Below are positions 57,901 to 64,000 of a DNA stretch of 64,000 bases, piece after piece. Position 1 is the first letter of the stretch. Each line of letters begins with the position of its first letter. The notes below the pieces were generated by a model, which searched no databases, was not told the DNA's origin, and worked only from the letters and a program-made list of their open reading frames with translations. Made by a program: the position numbers and the translations under genes. The DNA comes from Triglochin maritima. Its lineage: Eukaryota; Streptophyta; Magnoliopsida; Alismatales; Juncaginaceae. The DNA is taken from assembly GCA_963682175.1 (NCBI GenBank), contig OY821775.1, positions 14,852,501 through 14,916,500 on the forward strand, in the 5' to 3' direction.

Positions 57901-58156
57901 TCTCGCTTCCCAAGCGAAATAAGTTTTCTATGTGGCTGATTAATGTGATAAGAAATGGTCAGTAATTCTGGAAGGGAAGAAAAAAATTGTATCAGATGAT
58001 AGTCTTATTGAGTATGAAGAGACACCACCTTTCTCTAAGCAAGCATCCGAGTTGAACTTACTAGACGAGGAAATAAATGTTGAGACTTGTATGTTTAGAG
58101 ATGACCAAGGTGAAGGTATATGGATTGAAAATCCGTTAAGGAAAAAGAAATCGTAA
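54960..58156 (+). pseudogene. CACTA transposase, TNP2-like (decayed)
   Basis: ORF parts in order: Transpos_assoc-type N-terminus (54960-55634; MDREWIRSNRLSDEYENRV, VYCPCSKCHN), the Transposase_21 core (GLYTDGMNPFG near 55905, ISGPKQPGNDIDVYLRPLID near 56031, AMIFCTINDFLAFGNPSGYS near 56164), HCIDVMHVEKNVCDSLVGTL (near 56540), a DUF4218-type region (FERYMKVLKDYCKNRQMSDA near 57150) and a DUF4216-type region (DLDFVKFKVPVFRCKW near 57770). Frameshifts lie near 55620 and 55995 and stops at several joints (for example 55735 and 56148). The N-terminal ATG follows a likely leader acceptor. TNP2 proteins bind the TIRs and cut the element out in the nucleus. Confidence 0.85.
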
Positions 58157-58248
58157 AGGTGCAAAATGTCTTGTAATACATTATAATTATAACCAATGGA
58201 TGTCTTAATTTTTCTTTTTAATGACTTGATTTTACCTTTTATAGTATT

Positions 58249-59640
58249 ATGACTCCGAAAAAGAAACTCACTCCATCAGAGTCTGAGGTCTCGAAGACTT
58301 ACAGTACACGAGGTCCTTGCCTCATGAACGAATTCGTGGGGAGAAGACATAAAGACGGTAGAGTTCCAATCCAATTTGATGACCGTCTTGAGCTGATAGT
58401 TATGTTGTCTGATAACTGAAAAATTTATCTAGGGAGCCTAGCGAGAGCCAAAGTTGATATCTGTTTGTCGAGTTGGGCCGTGGTTGATGAGAAGTTGAAG
58501 GGCACAATATGGGATGACGTGCTGGTAATGAGTCCATTATAATATTCTTTAGTTTTTGTCGAACTTTTGAGATATATAAATTAAAAATGTTAACGTGTTA
58601 TAGGCAACTTTTGAGTTCCAATCCACTGACAAGAAGAAAAAGTGGATGACATACATGTCGGTCCATTGGAGGGACTTCAAAACAGATTTAACCAACAAGT
58701 ACATATTCGAAGACTACCATGACAGAAATTCATGCGATATCCATAACTTTATCACTCCGAATAAATGGGACCAATTCAGAAAATCAAGAGATAGCCCGGA
58801 GTTTAAGGTAACTGAGTTTTATTTATAATATGAACTTATTAAGTTATTGTTTTAAATGACAATCTAATAAATTGGTTTTAGACCCTCCGAGCAAAAAACC
58901 AAAAGATTAGATCTTCTAGCAAGTATACGCATCGTATGTCTCAAGCTGGGTATCAAAAGTTAGAAGCACAAATGATGGTTGAAAAAATTGCCCTGAAGAA
59001 ACAGGAGGCAATTGACTCCGGTATGAGTGAGGAGCAACCAAGCAACTTGTCTCCTCCTTCTCCCATAGCTCGTTGTGATTCTAGGAAGAGAGCGAGGGTA
59101 AACTCCAAAGAGGAGTACGTCACAGACGAGTCACAAGCGATCGACTCGAAGATAGCAAGTTGTATCACTTGTATATGTTATAAATTCACATTCAGAAATT
59201 TTATTTTTCAATTGTTGGTAACATTTATCTTTAAACTTTAGGATTCTCTGAAGTTGAGAGAATCCCAAGGCGAATTTGCTTCTGATGGCCGGAATGAGAT
59301 TCTACGCGAGGCCTTGGGAAATGACGAACATCCCAGTCATGTACTGGGGTAGGGAGTAGGGTTGGACTGCGACAATATTATGGAAAGACTCAACGGTCCA
59401 CTTCGTTGACAGGTCATACCAAATGTGAGCAACAAATTGCAGATTTGGAAAATAAACTGCAACTTGTTATGGAGAGACTGGATCGCGATTTGCCTACCTC
59501 TCCTACCCACCGTAGGACCGCTTCTTCCCCGGTGACCACTCCTCCGATGCAGCCAGTGGTCAACCCCGACCGACAATCTGATTTCGCAACTAAATCTCGA
59601 GAATTGGCCCTCGTAGGCAGTCCTTGAAAGTTTGAGGATG
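58249..59640 (+). pseudogene. CACTA second gene, TNPA/Transposase_24-like (decayed)
   Basis: Starts MTPKKKLTPSESEVSKTYST and includes GPCLMNEFVGRRHKDGRVPI. GT-AG introns of 60-90 bp separate the next exons: KKWMTYMSVHWRDFKTDLTN (58645) and RMSQAGYQKLEAQMMVEKIA (58933), then a Ser/Pro-rich part (59030-59160) and a coiled-coil end near 59420-59480. This matches the plant En/Spm TNPA (Transposase_24) family, which binds subterminal repeats. In-frame stops occur at 58418 (SDN-stop) and near 59349. Confidence 0.65.
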
Positions 59641-61060
59641 GATCTAGATATGCTCTATTTGTCGAAGATCCTAATCGAAGATTGGTGGGACACGACAAAG
59701 TTTATAACATCTCCAGACACCACTTCAAAGAGGTAGAAGAGGGAGAAGTGAAGGTTGCAGTGGGGAGTTGCTTAGACTCTGGTGCTCTGGTGCCAATTCC
59801 AGAAGAAGAGGTTGTTACCCTCGGCGATGCTATCCGTGGGTTCGTGAGGTGACCTAGTCATTTAGTGGAGCTAAATGACACACACGAGGTATACTTAAAT
59901 TTTGAGAACCAATAAACTTCAATCTTGTTAATAAGTCTTCTATTTTTTACATTTGTATATATATCTGTAAGGTTTCAAGCCCCCAGAGCAAAGTGTCAAA
60001 CAATCAAGCTCCGATCAACATTAATTTGCTACCAAGTTTCTGCAAAATGTTGTATCATTGTGTGGTAGGTAGGGAATCACAATCCTTAACTACATGTGAT
60101 TTGGAGGAGGTTCAAGGGTTGCCTTCGGCTTTATACGTCGTCAAAGAGGATGTTATGCAGTTCTTTGCGATGGATCAATTATGCGTAATGATTATCGACG
60201 TGCAAGTGAAGTAAATGTTTTTTTCTGTATAAGATGAAATGCTTCAAATAATGTTATACTAATTATAACATAATGTAATTTTTACTCTTATAGAGACATT
60301 TATGACGTCAGTCCATCTACCTATATATCCGGGAATGAGGATAAATCGGGTGAGCTTGGGACTCTAATGAAAAATCAAGGCAAAAGATATTATCTACTCC
60401 CTTCTCATGAGACGTAAATTTGTTAATTAAAAGTAAGTGGAATTTTATTTCGTAATAAACTTCTAATTATGTACATAAACAGCGCTCATTGGATGTTTGT
60501 CGTTCTATTCCCCGAGACTAATTTGGCATATTGGTTTGATCCTTTGGGGTCGATTAAACCAAGGGAATCCATCAAGAAACTTGTCTCAATGTAAGTTCAT
60601 TTTAATAATCGTATTTGTAATCCGTGTATTCTTATTAGTATTATCGACTTCGTATTGAATAATTTGTGCTACTCAGGACAATGAAGGTTTACAGAGTGTT
60701 AGGTGGAGTAAGAACAACAACAAAAGCATGAGTAACATGACATGGAATGGGAGTATGCACTTTCTCCCATTTTTGTTAATTAAGTTATGGAACATATATT
60801 TAGCGAATTTAAATATTTGTAGTACCGCAAGCAGACTGGAAATATGGAATGTGGTTACTACATGATGAGATGCATGTAGGAAATCCTCGAAATTGCACCT
60901 CAAAACTTATCCATAACCGAGGTAATATAGATCGCTATTCAGTTGTATAATTATAGTTTTATTGTTTAGATTTAATATTTTTTACTTGTATTTTTATAGG
61001 TCTTCCAAAAGAATAGCGATCCCTACTCGCAACAGGAGCTTGATGAAACTCGCGACCGAT
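59641..61060 (+). pseudogene. CACTA-borne ULP1-like (C48) protease region (decayed)
   Basis: Small exons separated by AT-rich introns encode SRYALFVEDPNRRLVGHDKV (59642), DLEEVQGLPSALYVVKEDVM (60100), then the peptidase: His 60487-60489 in SAHWMFVV, Asp 60538-60540 exactly 17 residues later in WFDPLGS, and Cys 60850-60852 in MECGYYMM. The His-Asp spacing equals that of Ulp1, and unlike the Mutator-borne copies the Asp is kept. Frames near 60700-60830 and 60860 are broken. Plant CACTA and other elements often carry such C48 domains; the substrate is unknown. Confidence 0.7.
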
Positions 61061-61397
61061 GAGCTCGCTATTTTATCAGAAACATGTTAACGAACTAGGA
61101 GGTTCTCATATCACTAACACTTTTTTTTAATTTATTTAACAAGTGTACTTGTACTAGAAACATACAATGTTATGCCTTAATATAATCAAACATTTTTTGA
61201 ATGAATGCAAAGTATGTTGAATGATTGTGTTTGTGTATGTATGCTTGTACGTTTTTGTGTCTGTGGATGAATGTGTGTATTTGTTTGTGTTTGTGAATGA
61301 ATTTGGTGCAGGATGAATGCTTTTCTTGTGCAGGTTGAATGTGTTTGCTATGTGGGTATCTATGAATGCTACCTTTTGGGTTTTTTAATCTAGTAAG

Positions 61398-61736
61398 GGA
61401 ATAGACGTCGGTTGTACCGAGTAGCCGACATCTATACCTATAGAAAAAAGAATATACGCAGGCTCCTAGTCACAACTGACATCTATACCTAGTCAATAAA
61501 TGTCGACTCCCAGTCACAACCAACCTCTATATGCTAAGTATAGACGTCGGTCATCCCTAATAGCCGACGTCTATACTTAACGAATAGACATCGGGTTTTA
61601 TGTGACCGACGTCTATGTATATACGACGTATATATAGACGTCGGTTCAGTGGAGCCTTAGATGCGACGTATAAACCCCGTATATCTGACATATATACCCC
61701 ATATATCCGACACATATGCCATTTTCTGCACTAGTG
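61398..61736 (+). repeat. CACTA 3' subterminal repeats and TIR
   Basis: Copies of tagacgtcgg and its complement (for example near 61402, 61541, 61562, 61604 and 61635) lead up to the terminal TTCTGCACTAGTG. The long T/G-rich stretch before it (61140-61380) has no genes. Confidence 0.75.
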
Positions 61737-64000
61737 TCGGGTGAACTTTATTTTATAATATCTCTTTATATATTTGAATAATTGTAACAATTCTCTTCTG
61801 GAGAATGTTCGAAAATTCAAATATGTATAATAATTGTAACCTTTCTCCAATCATTTATTTCAAAATTCAAATATTTCACGGTACGTGTTTAATCTCTCCA
61901 AGAGTTCCTTTCATGTCGTTCTTCGAGATGATATGCACATTCTCTTTGTTTGTTCATATGGTGATTTTTTCATAAATTATATCACATCTCTTCATTATGA
62001 TTTGCCTTGGGCAATTTAGTCTTTCAGGAACTCTCATATCAATATCAAGTGACTTATACAAATTTGCAATCACAACATATCTCATATGTTTATCTATATT
62101 TATGTCATACTGATCAAGTAACATAACGTAATATTATACATTTTGAGAAAATGAGTAACATCATAATTGATGTTGGGTCCTGCGAAAAACCATTGTGTCT
62201 ACTTACTTTATAATGTACCACCATGTTATTGTAATGTGATTTTTGTTCAGGACTACAGGTCCAAACAATATGTTTATTAAGGGAGTGTAGTTTTACATTG
62301 TTCGCCTTCTTTTATTCATTTCAAATTCGAATGCTTCTGCCATTCTTATAATATTATAGGTTCTGGATCCAGATTTTCTCTTGAGTAGCATGCTACAAAG
62401 AAGGTTAATTAGCTGTCGACGATAACTTTAATTATTTTATATTTCTCTCTCATATCAATGTAGTTGATTGCAATATAATAATCAAATCCTAATCGTTTCT
62501 CAAAATACTAAGATTTGACCGTTATGTATTCTCAGAATTGTTACATTTGCTAGCTGCTTTATTTTATCAGGTTATATTCTTCAGGAATAACATATTCAGA
62601 GATGTAACGAGTGACTAACTTTTATTTTCATTTTCACAAATAATATATTTTCTAGTTCACACTTCTGGCGTTGGTTGAGCTCAAATATATTTTATCATGT
62701 AGAGATCTCCACTTATTTATGTCTAGTAATACAAGACTTAGTCACTTATTTATGATCAATAATACGTATGACAATGAGTTGCTAGATATTGCAAGTTAAT
62801 TAATTAATGAAATTCAGGTTCAATCATACTTGTACGTATATTCTCTTATGAACTTCAGATTCAATATAGTACATTTTCTTGGCATTCTTTAAGTTTCTGG
62901 TTTTCTCCCCCTAATGCCAAAAAGTGTGTCTTTATATATATATAATTGTTGGAATGGACAATAAAATACATCGCCCTTTAGGGGCTCCAAATATTTTAAT
63001 ATTATCAGGAATATGAATCCTGATAAAATGTCCAATTTAATTTGAGGTCATTACATTATCTGGGTGGTAACCAAAAATAAAATAATGTAAAAAAAACGTA
63101 GATGGGAAATATTTCATTCAATATTGTACACGTATATAAAATAGGGAAGTATTAATAATATGATCTTGGTCTAATATAAAAAAATAAAATTAGTAGATAC
63201 GATCTGAAAATAATCCATATTAAGAGATATTTTATCAACAGAGGGACTCATTTTATTGTGCAACCCGGTTGGCAAGCATGACCTCTCTTTTTTTAACTAG
63301 TAAATGTCAATTAGGTTATCAAAAATACAGGATCACTGCCAATACCCATAATGAATACAAATGATAACTTCATTTAAGCACTTCTGGGCTGGTATCTCTA
63401 ATTAACTCGTTTGAGAGTCCTTTAAAATCTCTTATTACTTCATATTTGCACAATTTATTTTCCACCATGTATGCTATTTTCTTTCATGATGCTTTGTAAT
63501 TAACGTGTGCTTCAGGCACATGATCCAAAATACGATGGCACATATTGTAATTTTGCAATAACTTATGTTTATGACTTTCAATCACAAGTAATGCATAATA
63601 TAAGATAATCATATCCCACAAAAAGATAGTTTGTGGATACCCTCTTAGTTGAAGAATCTTCTCATTCTTCAGTTGATGGTTATATGAAATTTCAACAATT
63701 GTTATCATATCTAATCATCATTGACTCAATCGGTCATACCATATGTTATTAGACTCAATATTCATTTAATTTACCAGTGCAAGTCTTTTGACCAAGCCAC
63801 TACATGTGCAATGACACATCGTTCAAACGTCAGGTAATTTTCTCAATAGTATTTTTCCTACCTGACATGATTGTAGTAATTAAAAAAATATTCTTCTTTA
63901 CTTCAACTATAGTCTTAATACAAGTCATTCTGGCAATTTAAAACACAATAAGTTTCTTGAGACCTAATAAATAAAATGCATCATTTAAAGCCAAGATAGT
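61737..64000 (-). pseudogene. Minus-strand copia pol remnant, upstream part (runs off window)
   Basis: The reverse complement of 61737-62830 follows positions 1-1320 with many substitutions: 'ctggatccagaacctataat', 'cgcaggacccaacatcaatt', 'aagtcacttgatattgatat' (SLDI..MRVPE, reverse-transcriptase region). Further along, minus-strand 63484-63708 is an open stretch (LRGYPQTIFLWDMIILYYAL) of uncertain identity, upstream of the RT region. No intact domain survives. It is the outer host of the CACTA insertion. Confidence 0.7.

Larger units (their letters stand above)
52164..61736 (+). mobile_element. CACTA (En/Spm) transposon with tnp2, tnpA and ULP1-like parts
   Basis: Terminal inverted repeats are CACTAGTGCAGAA (52164) and TTCTGCACTAGTG (ending 61736); the outer 8 bases are themselves a palindrome. 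Subterminal regions carry many copies of TAGACGTCGG in both orientations (52195-52440, 52620-52720, 61398-61645). The flanking 3-bp sequences are cca and tcg, so a target duplication is not visible. The interior has a transposase region, a second ORF set and a ULP1-like protease, all on plus. The element splits a minus-strand copia remnant, whose two halves join across it by comparison with positions 1-1320. Stops and shifts suggest it is no longer autonomous. Confidence 0.9.

Noticed and set aside
52161..61739. A 3-bp target duplication for the CACTA element
   Set aside because: Flanks are cca and tcg, and shifting the boundary by one base gives tcc and cgg; neither matches.

Overview
The window is plant nuclear DNA, most likely from a eudicot. 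The transposable-element (TE) families present (Athila-type Ty3/gypsy gag-only elements, Ty1/copia, FAR1-type Mutator-like elements with ULP genes, CACTA/En-Spm, hAT MITEs) are angiosperm families, and TATAAATA boxes, GT-AG introns and tRNA-Asp primer sites occur throughout. The species cannot be named. Only one stretch looks like host coding DNA: a broken armadillo-repeat (ARO-like) gene at 4.1-7.4 kb. Everything else recognisable is nested mobile DNA.

Layout. 1-2.55 kb: decayed copia pol and 3' LTR. 2.88-3.83 kb: foldback Mutator-type MITE with 10-bp target duplications. 4.13-7.4 kb: ARM-repeat gene split by a 0.9-kb LTR-like insert. 7.68-7.88 and 10.19-10.45 kb: two hAT-type MITEs, each with a perfect 8-bp target duplication. 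7.9-9.8 kb: LTR-like repeat rich in the palindrome CGGTCGACCG, with a reverse-orientation relative at 27.8-29.9 kb. 10.84-19.77 kb: older gag-only (TR-GAG) retrotransposon on the minus strand. About 19.97-26.97 kb: Mutator-like element A (FAR1-type transposase on +, ULP-like protease on -). 30.37-47.1 kb: related element B, inverted, with better-preserved genes, and split inside the SWIM zinc finger of its transposase by a very young gag-only retrotransposon (35,974-43,362; 1,200-bp LTRs, target duplication AATAC). 48.5-50.8 kb: copia remnant containing a foldback MITE (9-bp duplication). 50.83-64 kb: minus-strand copia remnant containing a 9.57-kb CACTA element (52,164-61,736) with tnp2-like, tnpA-like and ULP1-like coding parts.

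How the parts relate. The two gag-only elements keep gag and a retroviral-type protease but no reverse transcriptase or integrase, so they need a partner element to move. Mutator-like elements A and B share one architecture: transposase and ULP genes converge, and arrays of a roughly 21-bp unit (core TTAAAAAGGA) lie at three matching places, namely a transposase intron, the gap between the genes, and a ULP intron. The CACTA element carries its own, different ULP1-like protease.

The most unusual signals are: (1) a leader block of about 0.5 kb, beginning at a splice-donor-like GTAAGGTACG, shared by the CACTA element and both gag-only retrotransposons; (2) the minisatellite arrays at conserved positions in both Mutator-like elements; (3) Asn in place of the catalytic Asp in both Mutator-borne ULP proteases; (4) dense CGGTCGACCG palindromes in LTR-like sequence. 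All similarities were read by eye; no alignments or searches were run.
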